Source: Hondaea fermentalgiana (Eukaryota > Sar > Bigyra > Thraustochytrida > Thraustochytriidae). Taken from it: a stretch of DNA of 47,837 nt. The DNA lies in contig NPFB01000022.1 of assembly GCA_014084085.1 (NCBI GenBank), positions 1 through 47,837 on the forward strand, written 5' to 3'. The notes under the pieces are model-generated. The model was given only the letters and a program-made list of their open reading frames with translations, did not search any database and was not told where the DNA came from. Below, piece after piece: positions 1 to 9,022 of the stretch. The position numbers were made by a program, and so were the translations under genes. Position 1 is the stretch's first letter. Each line of letters starts with the position of its first letter.

Positions 1-14
1 GATTATACAGAAAG

Positions 15-233
15 TCATTGATCAAGACGGGTTTTTGGACTGGCATTGGGTAAGAGTATTTTAGAGAGCACAATTTTTTCATTGGTAGTTTTGCCGACAT
101 GCTGCAGCTGCAGCTGCAATGTGTCAACCTTGTGCCCATCAAAATGATGCACCTGTCCAGTCGAACAACAAGGGACATGGTACAGTTGTCCCTCGTAATT
201 TGAGTTTCGCAAGAGACGTGTATAAACTTTCAA
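15..233 (-). other. Possible coding fragment (C-terminal exon or remnant)
   Basis: An open frame of about 72 codons has protein-like composition (Asn, Tyr, His and Lys present, no low-complexity runs apart from LQLQLQ). It ends in a proper stop but has no ATG; the first usable codon is TTG, and an in-frame stop lies just upstream. The surrounding 340 bases are more AT-rich than the rest of the window. It could be a last exon, a decayed gene or a mobile-element remnant, or simply chance. I do not recognise the family. Confidence 0.2.
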
Positions 234-511
234 CCAATTTTGTTAAAAAGCCAAAGCGGTGAAACTAACCTCGTTTTTATCCCGAAATGTTAATAAAAAT
301 ACGATCGTCTTGTATTAAGGCTCCTAATGTTGCAGCTGGTCATACCGAGAGTGTCCTGCTACTGCGTGTGAGCTTCTGCCATAGAGAATCGAAAAGCGTT
401 CGTGCCAAGGGTTGGTGATGCACGAAGCACGAAGGAAGGACGTGGAAGGTAGGCAGACCAGCGGGCTAGCCACCAAAAAAAAACATGACTTATTTTCTCT
501 CTCTTTCCTTT

Positions 512-1720
512 TTAGTTTTCATGCAGCAGTAGCTGGACCTTTAGAGCGCCTCGGGCCTTGGCTTTCGTCAGCGCGTCGTGAAAGTCATCAAGATAGAGCA
601 CATGGTCCACCATACGCAAGAGCACGGCGCGAAGAGGCGTACTCTCGCGCAAAAGCCGCAGTGCAGGAGCAAAGGGCCCGCAGCGGCTCCCAAGGACACG
701 AAGCTCCTTGACAACCACGGACGAGCGTGCATCATTCGAGCTCGCAAGCGTCGCCTCGAGACCCGCAGGATCCATTTTGCTTGCAGAACACGTGGACTTG
801 AGCACGACCGTGCCCAAAGGGCGCGTCAGCTGCACAGCCGCCGCAAAGCCGCCAGGGGTTGCTGTTGCCTCCACGCAGACGTCAAACGAGGAAGCGTTCG
901 AGGTAATCGCCTCCGGAGTGCTTTGTACGACTTGCAGACGTGCGCCCGACCACTTTTGCGATGACAAAATGCTCATCTTGGTCTCGTGGCGTCCAAAGAG
1001 GGTCACCGTCCCACTGGCGAGTTGTTCCAGAAGCGCCGCCGCGACCAAGAGGCCGAGTCGGCCATCGCCAATGACAGCGATATTTACTCCCTCCCCATCG
1101 AGTGTGTCAGATGCGTCCTCCTTGCCAAACGCCGCCACGTCGGGCGCGAGCTGTTCCGCAACGCGACAGCCGGCTGCCAGAGGCTCGGCAAAGCACGCGA
1201 GCTCATCCGGAATGCTGTCATCCACGCGAAAAAGATTCGCGACGGGTAGCGTCAGCTGTTCCGCAAAGACGCCACCATGGCCAACGATGCCTAGGCACTT
1301 GCGATGTGGACAATGGTTCCTTGCGGCCACAACAACTTGGTCGCCAGCTGAGGCGCCTGCGGCCGTGGCTTGCGCAGCTCGAGAGCAGATCGCGCACTTG
1401 CCGCACGGCAGGTTAATCTCGCCCACGACGCGATCTCCGACGGTAATCTCGCCTCCGTCTCCGCCAGCAATCTGTCCTGCTTTGCCCGGATTGATCTCGA
1501 TCACCTCGCCCACGAACTCGTGGCCAAAGACACCCTCGAATCCACCTTTGTAACCTTCGAGCATTTCGAGGTCCGTCCCACAAATTCCTGCGCGCAGCAC
1601 GCGTACGAGCGCCCACGCGTTGTCGTCGTCCTCCGGCAAGCGTGGCGCGTCGAGGTCATGCTCGACACACGCGCCACGTCCTGGCCTCAGCGCAACGCCC
1701 TTCATCTTCGTCAGGCTCAT
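512..1720 (-). CDS. Zinc-dependent medium-chain alcohol/polyol dehydrogenase-like protein
   Basis: A 402-residue protein of the medium-chain dehydrogenase/reductase superfamily, expected to oxidise an alcohol or polyol with NAD(P). The GroES-like catalytic domain shows the catalytic-zinc ligands in order: Cys47 in ICGTD, His67-Glu68 in GHEFVGE, and Glu179 in CFAEPLAAG. The structural-zinc cysteines start normally (Cys106, Cys109, Cys112), but the fourth, Cys137, is displaced by an Ala/Gly-rich insert of about 19 residues. A Rossmann nucleotide-binding motif follows (VIGDGRLG, about residue 215). The start is an ATG and the frame is closed just upstream, so the N-terminus is well set. No signal peptide or membrane segment is visible. 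The substrate cannot be told from sequence; the PCGKC...HCPHR pattern recalls threonine, glucose or sorbitol dehydrogenase relatives. It stands alone, with no linked pathway genes. Confidence 0.85.
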   Translation of the reverse strand: MSLTKMKGVALRPGRGACVEHDLDAPRLPEDDDNAWALVRVLRAGICGTDLEMLEGYKGGFEGVFGHEFVGEVIEINPGKAGQIAGGDGGEITVGDRVVGEINLPCGKCAICSRAAQATAAGASAGDQVVVAARNHCPHRKCLGIVGHGGVFAEQLTLPVANLFRVDDSIPDELACFAEPLAAGCRVAEQLAPDVAAFGKEDASDTLDGEGVNIAVIGDGRLGLLVAAALLEQLASGTVTLFGRHETKMSILSSQKWSGARLQVVQSTPEAITSNASSFDVCVEATATPGGFAAAVQLTRPLGTVVLKSTCSASKMDPAGLEATLASSNDARSSVVVKELRVLGSRCGPFAPALRLLRESTPLRAVLLRMVDHVLYLDDFHDALTKAKARGALKVQLLLHEN

Positions 1721-2618
1721 CCCGAAATCCCCTACCCCACGGACCGGTCACGTCTGCTCCCCTTGTTGTGGTCCTCCTTGTAGCAGGGTAGACGCAAACA
1801 AATGGCGTCGGCGCTCTTGCTGTCGCTCTTGCTGCCGCTCTTCGTGACCATGATCTGCATTCGTCTGCATCGCAAGAATGACCTTCGCACGACCACCGAA
1901 CCGACTTCGAGCGGCAGCGGGCGGGAGAGCGGCGGCGAGAGGGAAGCACAAGATGGAGGCAGGCGAGCAAAAGGTGGTGCGCATGACGGCGTGGACGGGC
2001 GCGCGGCGCAGCTGACGCTCAAGAAGCAGGCCCACACGCGAGGCCGCCGAGCGAAAAGTAATCTTTGTGTAAAAAAACAAAAAAACAAAAGAAAAAACAA
2101 GGAATGCTTTTCTTGCTCGAAGATTGATCGATCAGGATCCCCCCAGTTGAACTCGAGGTCGAATTTGCGGTACACTGCAAAGGCTTCATTTGGGGGTTCG
2201 AAAAAAAGAACGAGATGGCCTGGCCACCCGCAAGGCGCCACAGCGCGGATAGTTTCACCCCGCACCGATTGCGGCGTCAGGACACAGAACGTCGACTCTG
2301 GAGCCCGGAGGCAACACTGACTTGGCCTGTCCTCTTTGGGTCTCTACCAGACGGTCTCTGACCGCGTCGTGGAGGGTTGCGCTCAGGCAAGAGACATTCT
2401 TCACTTACGAGTGCCACGCAGTGTCGCGTACTTTGCTGAGTGAAGAAACACGCAAGCGCTTGCCTCACGGGGGAATCAAGCACATCAGCCAGAGCGCGTC
2501 AAGAGAATCTGCTTGCGGTTGTGACCACCATGTTGGCCCGCCACAAACGGTTTGGTCGAGATGTGTGGACGTGAATTTCTCAGAGGTCAGAAAGAATGAA
2601 AAGAAGAAGATAAAATTT
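1721..2618. other. Intergenic, no convincing gene
   Basis: Upstream region of the dehydrogenase and downstream of the decayed Crinkler-like locus. A plus-strand frame from an ATG at 1802 to 2320 begins with a hydrophobic stretch, but its remainder is low-complexity Arg/Gly/Lys sequence without family features, so I do not call it. A/T-rich tracts occur around 2070-2100. Confidence 0.5.
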
Positions 2619-3131
2619 CGAAGTCCCGGTTCGAGGCGCTGATCGTAGATGATGCGGACGACGCCGGCATCATCCATAACAAACCACCGCGACCAAGACT
2701 TCCTCCTGAACGTCGTCGTCCAGGGCGCTTGAATCGACCGACTCGCCAGCATAGGTGGTGGCGACGATGAGGTCACTGAAAATATGGCGACTGCTGTGGA
2801 GGTATTACGGCACGTGCGTTCCACAAAAGGAGCGCAGCTCGACGTTGACGTCCGTTTCGTGTCAAAAGGCGAACGCAGCGGTGCGAGTGCCTTTCAGGGA
2901 TTTCGACCGGGCTATGGCCTTGACGACCGTGTCAACTCCGCCCATGTCCAGGCGGATCGAGAAGCCATTTTAGCCTTGGGGGAACTGCTTGATGACGTCG
3001 AGCAGTCCACCGGCGTAGGGGAAATGGAGGTCGCTCTTGAATGGGAGCAGCTCGCGCAGAGCTTCTTTGTCCACAAGTGAGGCGGCGTGGGTCTGATTGC
3101 CAGGTAGAGCGACTCGCCCTCCGCTTGCCGT
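2619..3131 (-). pseudogene. Decayed 3' continuation of the Crinkler-like gene
   Basis: Beyond the TAA at 3132-3134 the same minus-strand frame keeps coding character for more than 200 bases. It gives stretches such as LPGNQTHAASLVDKEALREL and LDMGGVDTVVKAIARSK, interrupted by a second TAA after PQG and a TGA after FAF. The signal then jumps frame twice: DLIVATTYAGESVD in one frame, then FVMDDAGVVRIIYDQRLEPG in another, ending near 2619. Three in-frame stops and two frame changes fit a gene losing its 3' half. Small introns were tested: a 44-nt GT-AG candidate (3136-3093) does not restore the coding frame. Sequencing error is the main alternative. Confidence 0.5.
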
Positions 3132-4049
3132 TTACCTCGTACCGCCGCTGCCGCCAGACCCGAATCTGCGCAATACCTCGGCCCACTCTGGAGACTCAAA
3201 CCTGGTATTGGTCTGGCAAATGGTCTTCAAATGGTCGTCGGTGAGCGGCAGGCGCGCCAAGCCAGTCGCGGCACGGTGCAGCATGCACGTGTAGGCATAT
3301 CGCGGCGATCCGCGACCCGTACCCGTCGAGTGGAACGCGTTCGAAACGTGCAAGACATTATCGTGGTCAAGTTTGAAAAACCAAGTCCTGTCGGTTGTGG
3401 AGAGGACGCCGTACTTGCAGAAAGAGCGCAGCATAGAAGCATAAATTTGTATGATTGGGTAGCGGAAACGCACAGAACTTTCCCGGTCGGATAGTTTCTC
3501 GCCCGTTTCCCAATAGTCGACGAGGTCGTCGCAGACCAGCGCCCAGGCATGGTTCACCGCTTCCTTGGCCTCGTCGAGGGAAGCAGACGTACCTTGCATC
3601 CATGCCTGGGCAATTTCGACTAACTCATCTTCAGTGAGAGCATAAGGAAATTTCCCGGGCGAGTTGTGCTCATGCACGAGGAAGCGCGCGCGGAGCAGGA
3701 ATTTCGTGACGAGAAGACCAGCTTTGTCTCGCTCAGTGGCAATGCCCACTTCTCGAGTCCACACCATGTCCACCTGGTGTCCGATACCCGCCGACACGAG
3801 GTTATAAGCGATATGAAAAGGCGTCCACCCGTTCGGCGACGTGTCAGAAGAACGTGCTATCACATGGTACAACGCGGAGCTCGCGAACTGGCCAATGAAG
3901 CGTTGATATGCATTTACCTCGTCAAGCTTGATGACATCCCTTCTATTGGTTCTGAACAAAAACTCCACGACGGGGACGTCGCCGAATCCAACCTCCTGCC
4001 CGAATGAATCCCATCCGACCTCGTCGTAGAAATCCTGCCAGCCGGTCAC
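3132..4049 (-). CDS. Crinkler-like (REase/kinase-type) protein, truncated
   Basis: An open stretch of 305 codons with clear coding character. It contains a segment, roughly residues 215-250, reading FRYPIIQIYASMLRS, then YGVLSTTDRTWFFK, then VLHVSNAF. This pattern of a helix followed by YGxLTTxDxTWFxR and LxIS is one I associate with the nuclease-like (PD-(D/E)XK) domain that precedes kinase domains in Crinkler-type proteins of oomycetes, chytrids and other protists. The frame has no ATG at its upstream end (the first codon, 4049, is GTG), so the N-terminus is probably spliced from the exon at 4103-4243 through an acceptor CAG at 4035-4037. The C-terminus ends at a TAA beyond which coding signal continues, so the protein is probably shortened. 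The family call is from motif memory and moderate only. Confidence 0.45.
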   Translation of the reverse strand: MTGWQDFYDEVGWDSFGQEVGFGDVPVVEFLFRTNRRDVIKLDEVNAYQRFIGQFASSALYHVIARSSDTSPNGWTPFHIAYNLVSAGIGHQVDMVWTREVGIATERDKAGLLVTKFLLRARFLVHEHNSPGKFPYALTEDELVEIAQAWMQGTSASLDEAKEAVNHAWALVCDDLVDYWETGEKLSDRESSVRFRYPIIQIYASMLRSFCKYGVLSTTDRTWFFKLDHDNVLHVSNAFHSTGTGRGSPRYAYTCMLHRAATGLARLPLTDDHLKTICQTNTRFESPEWAEVLRRFGSGGSGGTR

Positions 4050-4102
4050 ACGCTTGGGAAACAGGTCGAGGCGAGCTTACACGCCGCTCTGTTGCGCGAA
4101 AC

Positions 4103-4243
4103 CTCCGCGGCTTCGCGACGAGGACTGCGAGCTTGTGCGGCGTCTCGAGAGAACTTCATTGTTGAAAAAGTCGGGACTATTACGTCTTGCATCGACTCCC
4201 TAACCTCTGCCTCGAAGTGGTCAACCATCGAGACCTCTTCCAT
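4103..4243 (-). CDS. Possible first exon of the Crinkler-like gene
   Basis: An ATG at 4243 opens a 47-codon stretch (starting MEEVSMVDHFEAEV) that looks coding and lies directly upstream of the 305-codon frame. A donor-like GTTTCG at 4102 and the acceptor at 4035 give a 68-nt phase-0 intron that joins it to GAT TTC TAC at 4034. A stronger-looking donor (GTAAGC, about 4079) would create a stop at the junction, so I prefer the weaker one. The first exon is inferred; a transcript would settle it. Confidence 0.35.
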
Positions 4244-5371
4244 CGCGGAGGACCTCAGCGAACGGTTTCTTGGTCAACATTGCGCTCTTTTTCTCTCACG
4301 CGCGGGTGCGCGATTACACCCTTTCCTTCCTTTCTTGTCGACGCGCGCGCCCAAGCCCCCGTTCCATGTCTCGTTTGTCGCTCTGGATCCGCAGTCAAAA
4401 CAAGAAAACTCGTCGTTCTAGCTTGGGTTGCAAGCGCGCTCCGCGATTAGCGCAACCCAATATTCGGCTCCACACGTGCTCCAGTGTGTCTCCCACTCAG
4501 CAAGCACTGACTTTAAAGCGCTTATTATCTTTCGTTATTCATCCCCGCACCGCCGTCTCTCATGTTCCTCTCACCTCCACTAGCCTCCACGCAGAGGCAT
4601 TCTTCTCGAAGGTGCCGCCCTCACTTTTCATTCGTCGCCATATAATGCCCTTACGGGCGCGCGAGTAGTGGCCAGTGGAGGCGCGGAGGTGGCGCCTCTA
4701 GGCCGCCAGAAATGGTTGGCTCGAGGGCCTATACATGGCTGTCCTCCGTGTCCTGGAAGCACAGACAGTTAGGCCATTCCCGACTTGCGCGGCCGCGGCG
4801 CAAGTGCAGCGCGGCGGCCGCAAGTGGGCCTGGCCACGCGCAAAGGGCTCTATTCCGCCTCGCCGAGACGGGTAAAGGAGAGCGAGGCAGGTATAGTAAA
4901 AAGGGAGGGGAAAGGCCGCTTCGGGTCGACCGACAGCCAGGGAGGCACTGGCGAGCGAGCCAGCAAAGCGCTTGCCTGCAACGCCCGGGAGAGAGAGTCG
5001 CGCGCGCGAGCGAGCAAGGGAGACGGAGCGAGCGAGAGAGCCGAGCGTCGCGAGGTAGAGCGCACGGGCTCGTGCGCCGCGGCAACCAAGGGAAGGCAAG
5101 CACGTGAGGCGGACGGCCGGCCGGCCGGTCACTCTCTTGTGTGATCGATCTGGAGCGCGCGCGCGCCAAGGACGCTCGTCATCACGCCCCGCGGCGACTG
5201 CATGACGGTGGATGAGCGTATCGAGGAGAGGATACGGAAGCGTGACGAAGACTGTTTTCGCGGCTCGTAATCTTTGACGAGGCCAAGATCCAGCGCCAAG
5301 AGCAACCCACCACACAAGCATAACAAGGACGACAGTTATATCCTCACGAGAAGAGGCAACCACCCGCCAAG
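4244..5371. promoter_or_regulatory. Divergent intergenic region upstream of eIF5 and the Crinkler-like gene
   Basis: No gene is convincing here. The 4700-5200 part is very GC-rich, with GAGCGAGCGAG-type purine runs and a GGCC-rich tract at about 5114-5129. Frames on both strands are Arg/Ala/Ser-rich shadows or start on non-ATG codons. It should hold the eIF5 promoter and 5' leader, but I see no specific element I can name. Confidence 0.4.
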
Positions 5372-6850
5372 ATGGCTACCACGCTCAACATTAACGGGTC
5401 GGATGACCCCTCGTACCGGTACAAGATGCCCAAGCTCGTCGGCAAGATCGAGGGCCGCGGTAACGGCATCAAGACCGTCATCGTCAACTGCTCTGACATT
5501 GCCCAGGCCCTGCACCGCCCCACGGCGCAGGTAACCAAGTTCTTCGGCTGCGAGCTCGGTGCCATGAGCCGCTACGAGGAAAAGGCCGACCGCGCCATCG
5601 TCAACGGTGCTTTCGAGACCGCCGACCTGCAGGAGCACCTCTTCAAGTACATTCAAAAGTTTGTGCTCTGCGGAAGCTGCCACAACCCCGAAACCAACCA
5701 GGTCATCAAGGGCAAGAAAAAGTCTGCCGTCATTTGGCTGCACTGCATTGCCTGCGGCGCAGACTCCGAGGCCGACAACGCGCACAAGCTCTGTACCGCC
5801 ATCATCAAGGACGCAGCTGCGAACCCGGACACCTCGACCCGCAAAAAGGACCGCAAGAAGAAGGACAAGAAGGACGACGGTGAGGCCGGCGGCGACGGTG
5901 ACGAGGAGTCCGTCACGGGCTCGATCTCTTCTGCCGACAAGCGCGCCAAAAAGAAGAAGAACAAAAAGGAAAAGAAGGAGAAGAAGTCCAAAAAGGATAA
6001 AAAGGCCAAAAAGGAAAAGAAGGAAAAGAAAAAGGCTGCCGCTGCCGCTGCTGCCGATTCTGCTTCTTCTACCGAGGATGAGGATGGTGATGACGGTAAC
6101 GACCTCGCCGGCCAGATGGACGTCCTCACCATTGCCGACGCCGCCGCGCTCGAGGACTCGGTCGAAAAGCTTCGCGCCGCCGTCGCCGAGAATCCCAAAA
6201 TGACCTCGGACGATGTGGTCAAGAAGGTTCTCGAATACCAGACGAACTGTGCTCTGCGCAAGATCGACGCTATTGCCATCATGTACTACGCTGTCGTCGC
6301 CGACCAGCCACCTACGGCCATCAACAAGTACATGGACGGGCTTGCCCTTCTCGCGCAGACCGAGGAGCACCAGCTCGAGGTCCTCTCTTGCGTCGAGGAG
6401 TCCGTCGCTCGCGCCGAGGATGATGCTAAGCGCTCTGTTGCGCTCAAGATCGTCCCTCTCGTCATCAAGGCCCTCTACGACGAGAGTGTGGTCGAGGAAG
6501 AGGTCATTCGCAAGTGGCACAAGGGCGTGCTTACCCCCAAGCATGTCCGCGTTGTTGTCGACGACGCTACTGCTGACGCCGTCAAGAAGAACGCCGCGCC
6601 CATCGTCACCTGGCTCGAGACTGTCGAGGAGGATTCTGACGATGAGGATTCCGATGATGAGGATGGCGACGAGGACGAGGATGATGATGCCGTTGCCACG
6701 GCTGCTGCCGCGTCTGCCCCAGACGCTCCTGGTGCCGAGGCCAATGGAAACGGTGTCGATACTTCGGACCCGTCCAGCATCTTTGGCTCTGTCAATGTCG
6801 AGGACGATACTGACAGTGAGAGCGACACGGACGATGACGACGACGCTTAA
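5372..6850 (+). CDS. EIF5: Translation initiation factor eIF5
   Basis: A 492-residue eIF5, the GTPase-activating protein for eIF2 in the 43S/48S pre-initiation complex. The N-terminal domain (1-150) carries YRYKMP, with Arg16 aligning with the GAP arginine finger (Arg15 in human), then EGRGNGIKTVIVN, FFGCELGA and a C4 zinc ribbon (Cys100, Cys103, Cys125, Cys128). A Lys-rich linker of about 70 residues (155-230) is longer and more basic than usual. The C-terminal W2/HEAT domain (about 250-415) ends in the aromatic/acidic box APIVTWLETVEED. In many eIF5 proteins the chain stops there; here an acidic Asp/Glu/Ser tail of about 80 residues follows, rich in CK2-like sites. The first ATG sits in a good purine context. 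Codon use is strongly C-biased in the N-terminal part, as expected for a highly expressed gene. Confidence 0.97.
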   Translation: MATTLNINGSDDPSYRYKMPKLVGKIEGRGNGIKTVIVNCSDIAQALHRPTAQVTKFFGCELGAMSRYEEKADRAIVNGAFETADLQEHLFKYIQKFVLCGSCHNPETNQVIKGKKKSAVIWLHCIACGADSEADNAHKLCTAIIKDAAANPDTSTRKKDRKKKDKKDDGEAGGDGDEESVTGSISSADKRAKKKKNKKEKKEKKSKKDKKAKKEKKEKKKAAAAAAADSASSTEDEDGDDGNDLAGQMDVLTIADAAALEDSVEKLRAAVAENPKMTSDDVVKKVLEYQTNCALRKIDAIAIMYYAVVADQPPTAINKYMDGLALLAQTEEHQLEVLSCVEESVARAEDDAKRSVALKIVPLVIKALYDESVVEEEVIRKWHKGVLTPKHVRVVVDDATADAVKKNAAPIVTWLETVEEDSDDEDSDDEDGDEDEDDDAVATAAAASAPDAPGAEANGNGVDTSDPSSIFGSVNVEDDTDSESDTDDDDDA

Positions 6851-7537
6851 ATGACTGACTTTCACGTGGCTTATCTACCTCTCTCCTTCACTTCGCCCGT
6901 ACCTCTTTTATGAAAAATCAATGTCGCGACCACCTCTTCCTCTTAACTCGCACTGCGGCTTTCTTTTTCTTCTTTATCAAACAGCAAAATGATTCAAAGG
7001 AAATTAGCCTATTTTTTGGTTTTAGATCGTCTAATGATGCTCTGCTTGACTTTCCACGTTATTTCGGCTGGGAAAAAAAAAGAAAAAGAAAAAGCTCTGC
7101 AGAGGTGCTCGCGCGATCGACCCCGCGCGTGCGCTTTGGCTGATCAAAATTCACATGCGCCAAGCAAGCGATAGTTCGTGCCTGCCGGGTCTTTCCTTCG
7201 CGCGCTCGACACGCACGTATCCGCGGCCACGCACAAAGTCAGGTTTAACTTGGAATAAATATCGGCCAGGCCACATCCGCCAAGATGTTCGAGTCGCGAA
7301 TATTAAACTCTGTGCTGCTGCATGCTGTGCTTACCTCTTTTGGTGTCAAAAAAGGTAATTTCGATCTCATCGTGCCGGGCATTGTTGGAATGATTCTTCT
7401 GTGACATCATCCATTCGTGCCTTGTTGCAATAACCCCAAAAGCTCTCGCCAAAATTGCGATGGCGCGCGCGCGTGTACACACGCACACACACTCGCACAT
7501 CATTAAAAGAAACAGGACGATCATTTACTAACAACTG
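6851..7537. other. Convergent 3' intergenic region (eIF5 / GlyRS)
   Basis: AT-richer spacer holding both 3' ends. It contains poly-A/poly-T tracts (6970-6985, 7074-7090), an AATAAA at about 7254 on the plus strand and a CA-dinucleotide run at 7478-7500. No gene seen. Confidence 0.4.
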
Positions 7538-8983
7538 TTAGTGCTCTGCAAAGGCCCGTTGTAAGCCGGTCAGATTCATCGACATCAGGTCACTTGCAGC
7601 GATGCGCACTTGCGCCATCGAGTCACGGTCTCGCACGGTAACCTGGCCCGTGGATGGCGCGTCGTAATCAACCGTGACGCAGTACGGCGTTCCAATCTCG
7701 TCGTACCGGCGATACCGCTTGCCAATACTTCCACTGCTCGTCTCCAAGACAATGCTGAGGTGGGGCGACGCTGCACGAAGGTCACGCACAAGCTGCTCGC
7801 TCATGCCACGCTGTTCGGCATTGTTCTTGACAAGGGGCATCACTGCCAGCGCGTATGGCGCAATTGAGGGCTCAAACCCAAGAACAGTACGTTTTTCCTC
7901 TTTGTCGGGCGCCCCGTCGCCCCCAGGAGTGATTACAGTTTCCTCTCGGAACGCATCGCACAGTACGGCGAGCACGAGACGATTGAGACCGAGAGCTGGC
8001 TCAATGACGGTTGGCACAAATGACTTGCCGCCACCTGGCTCGCGGTACTCCACGCCGTGGCAAGAGAGGTCATATGTGCCACGGTTGGCAAAGCCCCAAA
8101 GCTCGCCCCACCCAAAGGGGTATTTGAACTCAATATCCGTCGTGCGTCGCGCATAGTGCGCCAGCTGGCTCGCATCGTGCTCGCACAGACGCACGCTCTC
8201 GGGCCGAACGCCAATAGTCCCATGAAGCCACGAGAGACCCTCGGCAAGCCAATGATCGAACCATTGCTCGGCCTCCTCGTCCCTGCAGAACCACTGGAGC
8301 TCCATTTGCTCAAATTCTCGGGTGCGAAAGAGAAACTGGCCCGGCGTTACCTCGTTGCGGAACGCTTTGCCCACTTGTGCGATCCCCAGAGGTAGCCTTG
8401 GCTGAGCCGTCTTGGTGTAATTTCCAAAGTTCAAGTACGTGCCTTGCGCCGTTTCGGGCCGGAAAAACGCGGCGGCGCCATCTTCAACAACGGGGCCCAC
8501 GAGCGTCTCAAACATGAGGTTAAAGTCTCTCACCTTGGACACTTCTTCGCCCCATGGTTGAAGTTTACCACATGGGCACTTTCCGTTCGAGAGCACCTCT
8601 CGCATGGCCTGCCTGTTCGTCTCGTCGTTGCCTTCCGCCTCACAGAGATGGTCGGCTCGATACCTTTTGCCGCAATTCCGACAATCTACGAGCGGGTCTG
8701 AAAAGTTCTGCAAATGACCCGACTTTTCCCAAACCACGGGAGGCAGCATAACCGACGAGTCGAGTCCATAGCAGGCGTCCTGCTCCGTCACAAAGCGCCG
8801 CCACCAGCTTTGCTCAATGTTTCGCTTGAGCAGCACGCCCAGGGGCCCAAAGTCGAAGCTGTTTGCAAAGCCTCCATGGATGTCGTTACTCGCGAACACG
8901 AACCCCCGCGTCTTGCACAGCCGCACGATCTCCTGCAGGTCCTTGGCCCCTCGCGCGGCCGACGTCGCGGCGCGTCCCGACAT
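7538..8983 (-). CDS. glyQS: Glycyl-tRNA synthetase, bacterial-type alpha2 (class II)
   Basis: A 481-residue class II synthetase that charges tRNA-Gly. The frame is open further upstream but only from a GTG at 9013, so I take the ATG at 8983 (MSGRAATSAARG). Motif 1 lies around FGPLGVLLKRNI (about 42-58). Motif 2 includes FRNEVTPGQFLFRTREFEQ (about 206-230), preceded by FRPETAQGTYLNF and LPLGIAQVGKAF. Motif 3 is GLNRLVLAVL (about 331), followed by an anticodon-binding domain. A Cys-rich zinc-like insert (CRNCGKRYRADHLCEAE ... GKCPCGK) sits between motifs 1 and 2. Length and motif spacing match the compact bacterial homodimeric enzyme better than the longer eukaryotic cytosolic GARS with its WHEP domain. 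The short Arg/Ala/Ser N-terminus could be a weak organelle presequence. I infer an organellar or laterally acquired enzyme. Confidence 0.92.
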   Translation of the reverse strand: MSGRAATSAARGAKDLQEIVRLCKTRGFVFASNDIHGGFANSFDFGPLGVLLKRNIEQSWWRRFVTEQDACYGLDSSVMLPPVVWEKSGHLQNFSDPLVDCRNCGKRYRADHLCEAEGNDETNRQAMREVLSNGKCPCGKLQPWGEEVSKVRDFNLMFETLVGPVVEDGAAAFFRPETAQGTYLNFGNYTKTAQPRLPLGIAQVGKAFRNEVTPGQFLFRTREFEQMELQWFCRDEEAEQWFDHWLAEGLSWLHGTIGVRPESVRLCEHDASQLAHYARRTTDIEFKYPFGWGELWGFANRGTYDLSCHGVEYREPGGGKSFVPTVIEPALGLNRLVLAVLCDAFREETVITPGGDGAPDKEEKRTVLGFEPSIAPYALAVMPLVKNNAEQRGMSEQLVRDLRAASPHLSIVLETSSGSIGKRYRRYDEIGTPYCVTVDYDAPSTGQVTVRDRDSMAQVRIAASDLMSMNLTGLQRAFAEH

Positions 8984-9022
8984 GGTCTCGTTCCCGCGAA
9001 CCTCGCGCTCCACGAACCCTTT

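Noticed and set aside
1802..2320. 172-codon plus-strand frame with hydrophobic N-terminus
   Set aside because: Starts on ATG but becomes Arg/Gly/Lys low complexity with no family signal; the hydrophobic run comes from CTCTTGCTG repeats.
5336..6865. 509-codon minus-strand frame across the eIF5 gene
   Set aside because: Leu/Val-rich mirror of the Asp/Glu/Lys-rich eIF5 coding sequence; eIF5 is unmistakable on the plus strand.
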